From CAZNPL01 sp964574815 (GTDB lineage Bacteria; Planctomycetota; Phycisphaerae; UBA1845), in contig CAZNPL010000003.1 in assembly GCA_964574815.1 (NCBI GenBank), positions 178,061-242,060 of the forward strand: a stretch of DNA of 64,000 nt. Reading direction: 5' to 3'. The first letter of the stretch is position 1; every line of letters starts with the position of its first letter. A program made the position numbers and the translations under genes. The notes beneath the pieces are model-generated. The model ran no database searches. It was given only the letters and a program-made list of their open reading frames with translations, and was not told the origin of the DNA. Positions 44,216 to 52,399 of this stretch are shown piece by piece.

Positions 44216-45070
44216 TTATATTCCCAGAATGCTTGCCGGGTTGGTGCACATCATCCGGCGGATTTCGTTCTCGGTCAGGCCTTCGTTCAGCAGGGCCTCG
44301 GCGAAGTGGCGGAGCATTACGGGCGGATGGGGGTTGGTTCGCTGGCCACCGTCGGTGCCGATGACGCAATGGTCACAGCCGACGGCCTGGATCGATTGGG
44401 CCGTCTGGGCGGGCGAGACGGCACCGTGCCAGCCGGGCGTGCAGGAGAGGCAGTCGAATTCCAGCAGCGCCCCAAGCGCGACGGCCGCTTTCATCCGGGG
44501 CAGGTCGAAGCGTGTGAACTGCATGAGCGGGTGCGTCACGAGCATTCGGCTTATGCCCATGTCGCGGGCAACCGCCAGCAGGGCGAGGCTTTCGTCGGGT
44601 GCGAGGTGGCCCGTGCCGAGGGTAATGTCCGCGTCGCGAATCTGCTCGAGGACCGGCATCACCTCATCCACCAACTCCCCGTCCGCATCGACGACGCGAA
44701 TGCCTTCGCGCCCCTTGCGCCGCTCGGCCTGGAACATCTCGGCCTCGGCCGTTTCGAGGCAGTTGGCCGCGTGAATCGTGGGCATCCAGATCTGCCGGGC
44801 GCCGAAGGCGATGGCCGTCTCTACGGCCACTGGGTTCAATCCGCCGACGGTGTGGTTCAGGGCAAGCCCTCCGAAGACCTCGATCCCCGGGGCGTGCCCG
44901 GCGGCCAGCGTGGCGCGGTCGGCCGTCAGCGTGTGATGGCTCTTCAGAAGTATCGCGCGCATGCCGGCGGCCTGCGCCTCGCGCACCAGCTCGACGTCGT
45001 CGACCGAACGCTCGTACACATCGGGCGCCGAGTGCACGTGCAGGTCGATGGCGCCGTCGATTTCCATCAC
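44216..45070 (-). CDS. DUF6282-like amidohydrolase
   Basis: A 284-residue protein with the amidohydrolase start IDLHVHSAPDVYERSVDD (HxH metal ligands), a second His set in ILLKSHHTLTA, and later IGTDGGQRTN with the terminal Asp. LGTGHLAPDESLALL and VTHPLMQF add conserved histidines. It matches the DUF6282 type of metal-dependent hydrolase; the substrate is unknown. It overlaps the upstream alpha/beta hydrolase by 4 bases (ATGA) and forms an operon with it and the nitrilase. Confidence 0.82.
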   Translation of the reverse strand: MMEIDGAIDLHVHSAPDVYERSVDDVELVREAQAAGMRAILLKSHHTLTADRATLAAGHAPGIEVFGGLALNHTVGGLNPVAVETAIAFGARQIWMPTIHAANCLETAEAEMFQAERRKGREGIRVVDADGELVDEVMPVLEQIRDADITLGTGHLAPDESLALLAVARDMGISRMLVTHPLMQFTRFDLPRMKAAVALGALLEFDCLSCTPGWHGAVSPAQTAQSIQAVGCDHCVIGTDGGQRTNPHPPVMLRHFAEALLNEGLTENEIRRMMCTNPASILGI

Positions 45071-45972
45071 GCGACTTTAGTTGTATGCAGTCGGGCCTCG
45101 ACCCATTCGACGATGCGGGCGCCCAGGGCCTGGAATCTCGCGTCGTCGTCGTGCATGAATTCGGTGTGGCCGGCGTGCTCGATCCAGAACATCTCCTTCG
45201 GCCCGCCGTAGACGCGATACAGCGCTACGGCCTCGGTGGTCGGATGCAGCTCGTTCCGCTCACCGTGGGCCAGCAGCAACGGGATGTGCATCCGGTCGGC
45301 GTAGGCCTCCGGAACCCAGCGCAGCAGCGAGTCGGCCAGTTCGAAGGAATATCGCTCAGCCTGGTAACCGGGCGTACGCCTCAATACGGCATCGACGTAG
45401 TCGCGCGACAGCGGGTCAAGCGGATAGATCTCGAACGGGTCGGCTTCGTCGGCGATGCCCGATTCGGCGCGCCGGCGTCGTTCCTCGTGCACGCGCAGGC
45501 AGAAATCGCGATAGGCCGCCTCGCCGCGATGGTACAACTGCACGCGCGGGCCGTCGTAGGAGCCGTTCACCGCGATGAGTCCGACGATACCGGGCAGGTG
45601 TCGGGCGGCGTCCAGAATCATGCCAGCGCCCATGCCCCAGCCCAGCAGGATCAGCCGCGACGCATCGACGCGCTCGTCCCCGCCGACGTACGCAACCGCA
45701 TGGATGATGTCGCGCACCTGCTCCTCGAACAGTACGCGATAACGCGCACCCTGGCTGTCGGCGAACCCTCGGTAGTCGAACGAGAAGCACGGCTGCCCAT
45801 GTTTCGTCAGGTAGCGGGCGAACCGGGCGGGGTGGATGTGACGCAGGCCCGTAAACCCCGAGCAGGCAATGACCATCGGCTGCGGCGTCGCCGCGTCGAA
45901 GTCGTCGGGCCAGTAGAAGCTCGCGCCGAGCTTCAACCCATCGCTGTAGAATTGAGTCTCTTCGGTCTGCAT
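45067..45972 (-). CDS. Alpha/beta hydrolase with Ser-to-Gly at the nucleophile elbow
   Basis: A 301-residue alpha/beta-hydrolase-fold protein. The early strand reads QPMVIACSGFTGLRHIHPARFARYL and CFSFDYRGFADSQG follows. At the nucleophile elbow the sequence is LLGWGMGAGMI: glycine stands where GxSxG needs serine. The late His is plausible in EHAGHTEFMHDD and the acid in LLLAHGERNELHPT. The fold call is good; whether it is an active hydrolase is doubtful. It lies 27 bases after the nitrilase and overlaps the DUF6282 gene. Confidence 0.8.
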   Translation of the reverse strand: MQTEETQFYSDGLKLGASFYWPDDFDAATPQPMVIACSGFTGLRHIHPARFARYLTKHGQPCFSFDYRGFADSQGARYRVLFEEQVRDIIHAVAYVGGDERVDASRLILLGWGMGAGMILDAARHLPGIVGLIAVNGSYDGPRVQLYHRGEAAYRDFCLRVHEERRRRAESGIADEADPFEIYPLDPLSRDYVDAVLRRTPGYQAERYSFELADSLLRWVPEAYADRMHIPLLLAHGERNELHPTTEAVALYRVYGGPKEMFWIEHAGHTEFMHDDDARFQALGARIVEWVEARLHTTKVA

Positions 45973-45999
45973 GGCTGTTCTTTTCGGGTGTGCGCTCGG

Positions 46000-46911
46000 T
46001 CAGCGCGGTTTGGGGATCAGCATGTTCCCGTTTACCACCGTATCGGCGAATCGGTCACGCCGGATTTTGGATTTCAGGACGCGCTGGGCGAGTTGGATGG
46101 TGTGGGCGAGGCTGTCGTCGCGCCGGAACGGGAGCTTGATCCGCTGTTCTCGCAACGCAGCAAAATCAATGTCGGCCACAACCAGGTCCGGTTCCGATGT
46201 CTGGCTCTGCGCGATGACGTTGCCGTCCGGCCCGGCGACAAAGGAACCGCCCCAGAAGTGATGATCGCCGGCCTTGCCCGAATGGTTGGCGAACACCACG
46301 AAGCACGAGAGGGTCAACGCGTAACTGCGGCACATGGCCTGCCAGGCGTCGGGGCAGGACGTCGTGTGCGTGAGACCTTCGTTGGAACTGGCCGCGAGGA
46401 TGAGCAGCACGTCCGCCCCGTCGTTCGCGGCCAGGTACGCCAGCGGAAGGTGCCAGGCATCACCGCAGATGAGCATGGCCATCCGGCCGTGGGCGGTGTC
46501 GAACGCCGAGACGTCCCAGCCCGCGCCGAAGTACCGCCTCTCATCGAACAGGCCGTAGGTGGGGAGGTAGATCTTTCGGTGGACATGGACGATCTTGCCG
46601 TCTTCGAGTGAGACGGCACTGTTGTAAAACAGGGCCGTGTCCGTCTCCTCGATCAGGCCGACGGTGAGGTTCAACCGTTCGGAGAGTCTGCGCAGGCGGT
46701 CGACCTGCGGCCCGTCCAACTTCACGGCCGCCCTGGAGAAGCGTCTGTCGACGAGATAGCCTGTGAGGGCCAGCTCCGGGAAGACCAGATGTTGCACGCC
46801 CTCGGCTTCGGCCCGATCCACGAACCGGGCGAGTTGCTTGAGGTTGCGAGGCACTTCGTTGCGTACGGCGTCGATCTGCGCGATGCCGATACGGAATCCG
46901 TTCCCACTCAT
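46000..46911 (-). CDS. Carbon-nitrogen hydrolase (nitrilase superfamily)
   Basis: A 303-residue nitrilase-fold protein with the full catalytic set: Glu in LVFPELALTGY, Lys in HRKIYLPTYGLFDE, and Cys in MLICGDAWHLPLAYL. DERRYFGAGWDV is a typical segment after the Lys. It would hydrolyse an amide, carbamoyl or nitrile bond in the cytosol. First gene of a minus-strand operon with an alpha/beta hydrolase and a DUF6282 protein, which suggests stepwise breakdown of a small amide-containing compound. A 6-bp palindrome lies about 60 bases upstream. Confidence 0.93.
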   Translation of the reverse strand: MSGNGFRIGIAQIDAVRNEVPRNLKQLARFVDRAEAEGVQHLVFPELALTGYLVDRRFSRAAVKLDGPQVDRLRRLSERLNLTVGLIEETDTALFYNSAVSLEDGKIVHVHRKIYLPTYGLFDERRYFGAGWDVSAFDTAHGRMAMLICGDAWHLPLAYLAANDGADVLLILAASSNEGLTHTTSCPDAWQAMCRSYALTLSCFVVFANHSGKAGDHHFWGGSFVAGPDGNVIAQSQTSEPDLVVADIDFAALREQRIKLPFRRDDSLAHTIQLAQRVLKSKIRRDRFADTVVNGNMLIPKPR

Positions 46912-46971
46912 GGTGCTGAACTCAATCGCAGTCAGATGCTCGTAATCTTCAACCCTCTCTTCGGGTTATAC

Positions 46972-46987
46972 ATTACAGAATTGTAAT
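46972..46987. promoter_or_regulatory. Palindrome upstream of the nitrilase operon
   Basis: ATTACAGAATTGTAAT: 6-bp inverted repeat with a 4-base spacer, 61 bases before the nitrilase start. The size fits a small dimeric repressor site; the protein is unknown. Confidence 0.4.
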
Positions 46988-47102
46988 CCCAAGCAGAAGA
47001 AAATCTCAAGCACAAAAACGCCGCGACCTCGGCGAGCCGCGACAGTCTGAGCGGCGGGCGATTTTGAGTGCGTGAGCAGCCGTTGATTTTGCGTTCGACG
47101 GG

Positions 47103-47117
47103 TCCGCCTCAGGCGGA
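47103..47117. repeat. Dispersed short palindrome, copy 2
   Basis: TCCGCCTCAGGCGGA, the reverse complement of the element at 34192-34206. Confidence 0.6.
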
Positions 47118-47215
47118 TTCGCCGGTGCCGCCGCCGAATAGAGGGTACGCGCGATTTCCCCAGGCGGCGAGGGCGGGCGAACTTGATGATCCGCTGGGCG
47201 AGAAGCCTCCAGTGG

Positions 47216-47673
47216 TCAATCTGATTCATGCTGAAAGGGCCAGAAGACGAAGTCGCGACCGGTCGGGAGCGTCTTCCTGTTGATGTCTGCCCAAGGCCCG
47301 TGGTGACCACCGTGGTCGGCACCGTCCTCCCCGACACTGTAGAGCGTGAAGCCCTCCGGCGCGGAGCCGTACTCTGGGAAGGAATTCCTCTAAACCGTGT
47401 CGGGGCGGAGCGCCGCGTTGTCGGTGTCGCCGTAGCAGATTGTTCGTCCACCTCCGTCTCTAGGTCGAGCACCGTGCGGCAGCACTCGAGAATGTGGCTC
47501 ATGGCTTTCGCGGCCGCGCCGACATCCGTGGTTTCGTGATGGTATACGGAGCACTCCTTGCGGCGCATGCAGGTAACCACGATATGGCAGAGGTCCTCCC
47601 GCATGGCGTCCGCGGTCGCGGGCGGGTTTCTCTGAAGGAGATAAAGCCCTCGCAAGTGTTCGTGCTCGGGCAA
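47216..47673 (-). pseudogene. Decayed gene fragment with 'LYSVGEDGADHGG' tail
   Basis: On the minus strand one frame (from about 47673) gives MREDLCHIVVTCMRRKECSVYH and SHILECCRTVLDLETEVDEQ, then turns into Thr/Arg-rich nonsense. A second frame gives RTICYGDTDNAALRPDTV, a TAG at 47390-47392, and then EYGSAPEGFTLYSVGEDGAD with DINRKTLPTGRDFVFWPF up to TGA at 47216. The LYSVG.DG.D.GG...GRD.VFWP pattern is a common C-terminal ending of uncharacterised planctomycete proteins. The frames are broken by a shift and a stop. The rest of the gap from 46912 shows nothing more. Confidence 0.4.
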
Positions 47674-47728
47674 CGTCCGCCTGGTGTGTCCGTCTCCGTT
47701 CTGTTTCGGCCCTGGAGCGGAGAAGCGC

Positions 47729-48610
47729 TCAAGGTTGAGGCGCGTTCAGTTCCTGCAGGGCCCACGGACGCGTTGCCGGGGCGGTGCCTCCCAGCAACTG
47801 GCGAAATCGCAGCAGGTCCTGCGGCTCCGGCATGACTCCGTCGCGGTCTATATCAAAGTATAGCTCGTCTTCGCAGTCGTTGTGGAAGGTGCCGGCCGCA
47901 AGGAATTGCCGCAGGTTGATCAGATCCTGCGGCGAAACGAGACCATCCTGGTTGATGTCGCCCGGCAGCCTGCCGATGTCGACGCGGTCCGGCTCGGCTA
48001 CGCCCTCACCCTGGTCGCCGCTGCCGGCGATGGGGTTGCCGCCGGCGTCCTGGACCTGCGCGACGATGGTTGTCCACTCGTTCAACGTCACGATGCGATC
48101 GAGCTGCACGGTGCAGGTGGTCGCGTCCGCCTGCAGGACGCCCACCACCACCGGGGGCGGACCGCCGCCGGTCTCTGTGACGGTGAAACTGGTCGCATCC
48201 GGGGGATCCACCGGAAGGCCATCGAGTTTATAGACCGGTTCACTGAAGACGAACGTGACCTCGCTGACGCCCAGGTTGGCGTCCACGCCGTTGTCACTTT
48301 CGATCCGCGGATCGATGTATCCGGTGCAGGGCGAAGTCGCTGCCGAAGCGCCGTGCACCACGAACGGCGCGGCATCGACCCCCGCCCAGAAGCCGCCGGT
48401 CAATTCAAATGAGCCGCCGGCCATCCTGCCGGCGTCCGGCTGCCCGATCGTTCCGCTAAGCTCGTAACCTCCGCCCTCGGCGTGCACGGCGCCGCCACCG
48501 TCGATGGTCCACCACGGTATGTCGAAGACGGCCGCCCACGAGGACTGTACAAGCGCAAGGGCCGGCAGGATGACTGCTATCGGCAGCATGCCGTAACTCT
48601 TCCGTTTCAT
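47729..48610 (-). CDS. Secreted dockerin-type protein, paralogue of 29663-30802
   Basis: A 293-residue exported protein. Residues 1-26 are a signal peptide. Residues 30-75 hold the planctomycete secreted motif GGGYELSGTIGQPDAGRM then GGSFELTGGFW. The next 130 residues parallel the Ig-like module of the earlier protein (DPRIESDNGV, VFSEPV, LNEWTTIVAQVQD), and dockerin-like motifs close it (DINQDGLVSPQDLINLRQFL; DIDRDGVMPEPQDLLRFRQL). It overlaps the large surface-protein gene upstream by 4 bases (ATGA), so both are made together. Confidence 0.85.
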   Translation of the reverse strand: MKRKSYGMLPIAVILPALALVQSSWAAVFDIPWWTIDGGGAVHAEGGGYELSGTIGQPDAGRMAGGSFELTGGFWAGVDAAPFVVHGASAATSPCTGYIDPRIESDNGVDANLGVSEVTFVFSEPVYKLDGLPVDPPDATSFTVTETGGGPPPVVVGVLQADATTCTVQLDRIVTLNEWTTIVAQVQDAGGNPIAGSGDQGEGVAEPDRVDIGRLPGDINQDGLVSPQDLINLRQFLAAGTFHNDCEDELYFDIDRDGVMPEPQDLLRFRQLLGGTAPATRPWALQELNAPQP

Positions 48611-51369
48611 CGTGTGTCTCCGTACGACGTTTCGTCAAGCCTTGCGATCAGCCCCTCCAGCACCTCGATCCGGGCGCGCAACTCCTCGATCTCCGGATGT
48701 CTTGAAGCAGTTGATTCGTCTGCTTGCCTCATCGAGGACTTGCGATTGGAAACCGCAGGCGAATCGGAGCCGTGGTTGTCGCGCGAGCGATCCTGTGAAC
48801 CCAGATCCGGCATTCCCGGCCACTCGATTCGGTGATTGGCGGGGTCGAATTCGGTAATCGCATCGCGCAGAGCGCGCGCCCCGCCCGTGTCCAGTGGATC
48901 GGCCCGGCCGACGGCGGCGTGCATGACCTTGTATCTTTCGAGCGCGGTGTACCGTCTCAACTCCGGCTCCTCCTCAAAGCGCCGGCGATCTGAGGCCATG
49001 GAGGGAATACGCGCTTCACGATCTTTCTCTCGGACCACGCTTGTCTCCTCGAAGCCAATGCGCAGGCCGTAAACGAGGTAATCGAATACGAGGTCTTCGG
49101 GACAGTTGGCCGGACCGCGAACGACGAGTTCCTCGGTGGAGAGAGACACAATCGCAAGCGGCACAGGCTCTCCGTGTGGCGTCAAGTGCGCCGTGAGGCC
49201 GACGTCCGGATTGGTGACCCATTTAAAGGTTTCACCCAACATGACTCGCGCCTCGCCGTTGACGAGCCGGGCGGTTCCGCGGGTGTACGTGGCCGTTTCA
49301 TCGCCCTCAGGGGCGGCATAGACAATTACGCGCTGGTTGTCTTCCGGGTGGTTCTGAACGAACGAGACCCTTCCGTTGCCGAAGACTTTGAAGTCCTCAA
49401 AGCCCACAGTGGCCCAACCGTCGGCTGCAGACCCGAAGACGCCGCCTTGAACATCTCCGTAACCGTTGACGCCCCACTGACCGGTGAACGAGCCGCCGTA
49501 ACCGTCGCTGGTGCCCCAGACACCGTATTCCGTGCCTTCCGGGTTGCTGTACGCGATCCGCGCCTCTCCCGAGCCGTCGGCGTCGAAGAACCAACCCCCG
49601 GCCCTGTTCCCCTCCGCGTGGATACCCCACTCGCGGCCCTGGTCATCGGTGTAGGCGAGGTAGACATCGCCTGAGCCGTTGCTGTCCTTGAAGTGCGCTG
49701 CGGCGGTGTCTCCCTCGGCGAAGATCCCGGTATCGCCGTAGGCAACTTTGGCATGGCCCGAGCCGTTCGAATCGTAAAAGAGGCCGCCCTGGGTGGAGCC
49801 TTCGGCATCAATGCCTGTGTAAGCCCCGGAAGATTTAATACCGATTCCGGCGGGGGTGGAAACATCCAGCTTGGCTGCAGGGATGCCCACGCCCACGCCG
49901 ACGCGGCCACCGAACTGGTTGACGAGCGTATCTCCCCCGTCGCGATTGATGTGGAGACTGGAAAGCCCGCCGTTGTTGCGAGTCATGATCTCGTTGTCGT
50001 CGAACACGAGGTTTTGCCCTGTGGGGGAGCCGAGCTGGAGGAATCCTCCCCCACTCAGAGAAGCGTCGGTGCCGCCCTGAACGTGCAGCCGGACCGCCGG
50101 GTCCGGGGCGGCGATGCCGAGGTGGCCGGAAATGTCGGCGTCGCCGGCCACCGATAGCGGGTTCGAAGGGAGGTTTGTTCCGATGCCGACGTCGCCGCCG
50201 AAGTACGTTCGCCTGATGCCGCCGATGCTTCGCAGGTAGAAGTGCACCCAGTTGTTTTCATCCTCGACGTAGATGGGATAGATGTCGGACCCTGGTTCGT
50301 TGTTGTAATCCGAAATCAGTAGTTTGACGGCGTCGCCCGTGTTGACGCCGGTATTGTATTCACCGCTCAGCACCAGTTGCTTGTTGTAACCGTCCACCAG
50401 GCTCGTAGTGGTCCCACCCTGATAGGCCCCCAAGGCCAGTTGCCCGGCCGGCGTGTTCGTTCCGATGCCAACGTCGCCGTTGTTGTAATAGATGTTGCTC
50501 CCGTTGATATGCCACAGGGAGTCGCCAGCCGCGGTGGTCTGGACCGTGCCGTCGGGAAACTTCACGCCATCAATGGTGGACTCGATCATTCCGGCGACGG
50601 TGAGCAGGGCGCCCGGCGAAGTCGTGCCGATGCCGACCCTGCCGGAGTTCTTGATGACCAGGCCGTTCGTCGGCGAAGGGTCATCCGGCGTGGTGCCGGT
50701 GAGCAGGCTGAGACGATCACCATCGTAGCAGATGTCGGCATTGAAGAACTCGCCCGGATCCGGCGGAAGGTGGATCTCGGCCGTCCGCACGGCCATCCCC
50801 AGTCCGTTCGAACTGCGGTCTCCGATACTCACGTCACCGGTTCCGCTGACGCTGCTGCGGATCTGGCCCTGAACGTGGAGCTTCGCGGCTGGGGAAAGCA
50901 CACCGATGCCGACGTTGCCGAGGTTGGTGTTGAGGAGGTCGTCTCCGTCGGCCTCCCAATGTCCGGCGTCAGCCCCCTCCAGAGCATACGCCGCAAAGGG
51001 CACCGCCGTGAGCGGCTGGCGCGGCAAGAGGACCTCCGGGGGATCATTGCTGTCGCCGGGCCGCGCGTACACCTGCAGCCAGAGGGCCTGCCCCGTGAAC
51101 ACGCCGGGACCGAAGTCAAGCGTTACGGTGAACAAGCCGTCAACAACCGGCCAATCCTCGAGGATCACGTCCTCGCCGACTCCTGAAAGGCCGTCTTGAG
51201 AGTCGAACAATTGGAACGCGAAATCGTAAGAGCCCTCAGCCGGCACACCGCCCTCCTTGAGCTGCCCCTGGTAGGTGAACGTTTGGCCGACGGGCTCGGC
51301 GAGGATCGGCCCCGGCACCAACATAGAGGCCACTGCCACCATCAACGGGTTTGCAATCGCTGCTTTCAT
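48607..51369 (-). CDS. Large secreted surface protein, tail-fibre-like repeats
   Basis: A 920-residue exported protein. I chose the ATG at 51369 (signal peptide to ...PGPILAEPVG, AGAGGTG ribosome site). Residues about 27-140 are the GQTFTYQGQLKEGGVP module shared with the protein at 55820. Many GNVGIG / DVGIGT..P repeats follow, like the stalk repeats of phage tail fibres and bacterial surface proteins. A stretch near residues 500-690 has repeats of the form GIxAEGxxxGGxFxDxxGSGxAxIAY. A coiled coil (EIEELRARIEVLEGLIARLDE) ends it. Likely a homotrimeric adhesin-like fibre; the trimer is inferred. Confidence 0.82.
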   Translation of the reverse strand: MKAAIANPLMVAVASMLVPGPILAEPVGQTFTYQGQLKEGGVPAEGSYDFAFQLFDSQDGLSGVGEDVILEDWPVVDGLFTVTLDFGPGVFTGQALWLQVYARPGDSNDPPEVLLPRQPLTAVPFAAYALEGADAGHWEADGDDLLNTNLGNVGIGVLSPAAKLHVQGQIRSSVSGTGDVSIGDRSSNGLGMAVRTAEIHLPPDPGEFFNADICYDGDRLSLLTGTTPDDPSPTNGLVIKNSGRVGIGTTSPGALLTVAGMIESTIDGVKFPDGTVQTTAAGDSLWHINGSNIYYNNGDVGIGTNTPAGQLALGAYQGGTTTSLVDGYNKQLVLSGEYNTGVNTGDAVKLLISDYNNEPGSDIYPIYVEDENNWVHFYLRSIGGIRRTYFGGDVGIGTNLPSNPLSVAGDADISGHLGIAAPDPAVRLHVQGGTDASLSGGGFLQLGSPTGQNLVFDDNEIMTRNNGGLSSLHINRDGGDTLVNQFGGRVGVGVGIPAAKLDVSTPAGIGIKSSGAYTGIDAEGSTQGGLFYDSNGSGHAKVAYGDTGIFAEGDTAAAHFKDSNGSGDVYLAYTDDQGREWGIHAEGNRAGGWFFDADGSGEARIAYSNPEGTEYGVWGTSDGYGGSFTGQWGVNGYGDVQGGVFGSAADGWATVGFEDFKVFGNGRVSFVQNHPEDNQRVIVYAAPEGDETATYTRGTARLVNGEARVMLGETFKWVTNPDVGLTAHLTPHGEPVPLAIVSLSTEELVVRGPANCPEDLVFDYLVYGLRIGFEETSVVREKDREARIPSMASDRRRFEEEPELRRYTALERYKVMHAAVGRADPLDTGGARALRDAITEFDPANHRIEWPGMPDLGSQDRSRDNHGSDSPAVSNRKSSMRQADESTASRHPEIEELRARIEVLEGLIARLDETSYGDTR

Positions 51370-51751
51370 CGCACACCTCTGCAACTTTGTGCCGACCCCG
51401 ACGGTTGGACATTCGGCACGGAGCTTCGCCATCTCACGGCGGCGCGGCGACGACCTTGGCCGCGGTCTGTGGGCTCCGTCTAACAGAGTCGTGTGCCGGG
51501 GCGAATGGTAACGAAGGGTCGTTCGTTTTCGGGCGGACCTTCGCGCGGCCTGCCGCGCATTTCCCGGGTATTTCCGCCGACGACCGCCCCGGATGCGAAG
51601 TGATGCCGGGACACCCTCAGCCGCGTTGACTTTCACGGCATTATGGGAACCAGCGGACCACGTCGGCGGCCCGCAAGGGCCTCGAGAAGTCTGTCCGCCC
51701 AGAATTAGTGCAACTTAGAACTTTCCTGCCGTTTTGCTAAGATAGTCAAGT
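51370..51751. other. Divergent intergenic region
   Basis: 382 bases between the surface protein gene (minus) and the sigma-factor gene (plus). No coding frame is convincing. It should hold promoters for both sides, but none has a clear consensus. Confidence 0.5.
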
Positions 51752-52399
51752 ATGTACGGTGCCGAGCAATTCTCTGACGACGTCGTGGCCCGTGCAGTGT
51801 CCGGGAGCGATGCGGATCGTGACTGCATTGCGGACGCGCTCGACCCTCAGGTTCGTATGATGGTCATCGCCAGACTCAGCCCTCACCCCCATCAACTTGA
51901 CGCCGTGGACGAGATTGCCCAGGAAGCCATGGTCAGCATCCTGAAGAGCTTGCCGACACTCAGGACGAGGACGGTCGGCAGCCTGAAATCGCTTGCGTCG
52001 GCCGTTGTGAGTCGAAGAGTTGTTGATTTCTTGCGCAGGCAGAAGGCCGCCCGGCCCGGCGGGCGTCCGGTTGCGTCGCTCGAGACCACCGTCAGGGACT
52101 TCTCGCGAATCGGGCCGCTGTGGCAGTTCTTGTCGGCCGGCGGCACGTCTCCGCTCAGTGCCGTTGTCAGAGCAGACCAGGTTTCACTGGTGCTCGCAGA
52201 GCTGGCACAGATAAAGGATGCCTATCGCGAGATCATCACACTGGCGTTCTTCGACCAACTGGCGACCGCCCAAATCGCTGATCAGCTCGGTGTTTCTCGT
52301 CGCGCGGCGTCGATGATGCTGCTGCGGGCACTGAGAGCATTACGCCGGCGTATTACAAATTCCAGCCAGCCGGGGGTGGGCCGTGCCGACACCAAATGA
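51752..52399 (+). CDS. ECF sigma factor, PF07638-like (planctomycete type)
   Basis: A 215-residue sigma-70-family protein. Region 2 spans about 20-100 (DAVDEIAQEAMVSILKSLPTLR; VVSRRVVDFLRRQKA) and region 4 about 140-205 (YREIITLAFFDQLATAQIADQLGVSRRAASMMLLRALRALRRRI). It overlaps the Ser/Thr kinase gene by 17 bases, an arrangement typical of planctomycetes, where the kinase is thought to modulate the sigma factor. No anti-sigma gene is visible. Likely targets include the nearby surface proteins; inferred from position. Confidence 0.87.
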   Translation: MYGAEQFSDDVVARAVSGSDADRDCIADALDPQVRMMVIARLSPHPHQLDAVDEIAQEAMVSILKSLPTLRTRTVGSLKSLASAVVSRRVVDFLRRQKAARPGGRPVASLETTVRDFSRIGPLWQFLSAGGTSPLSAVVRADQVSLVLAELAQIKDAYREIITLAFFDQLATAQIADQLGVSRRAASMMLLRALRALRRRITNSSQPGVGRADTK

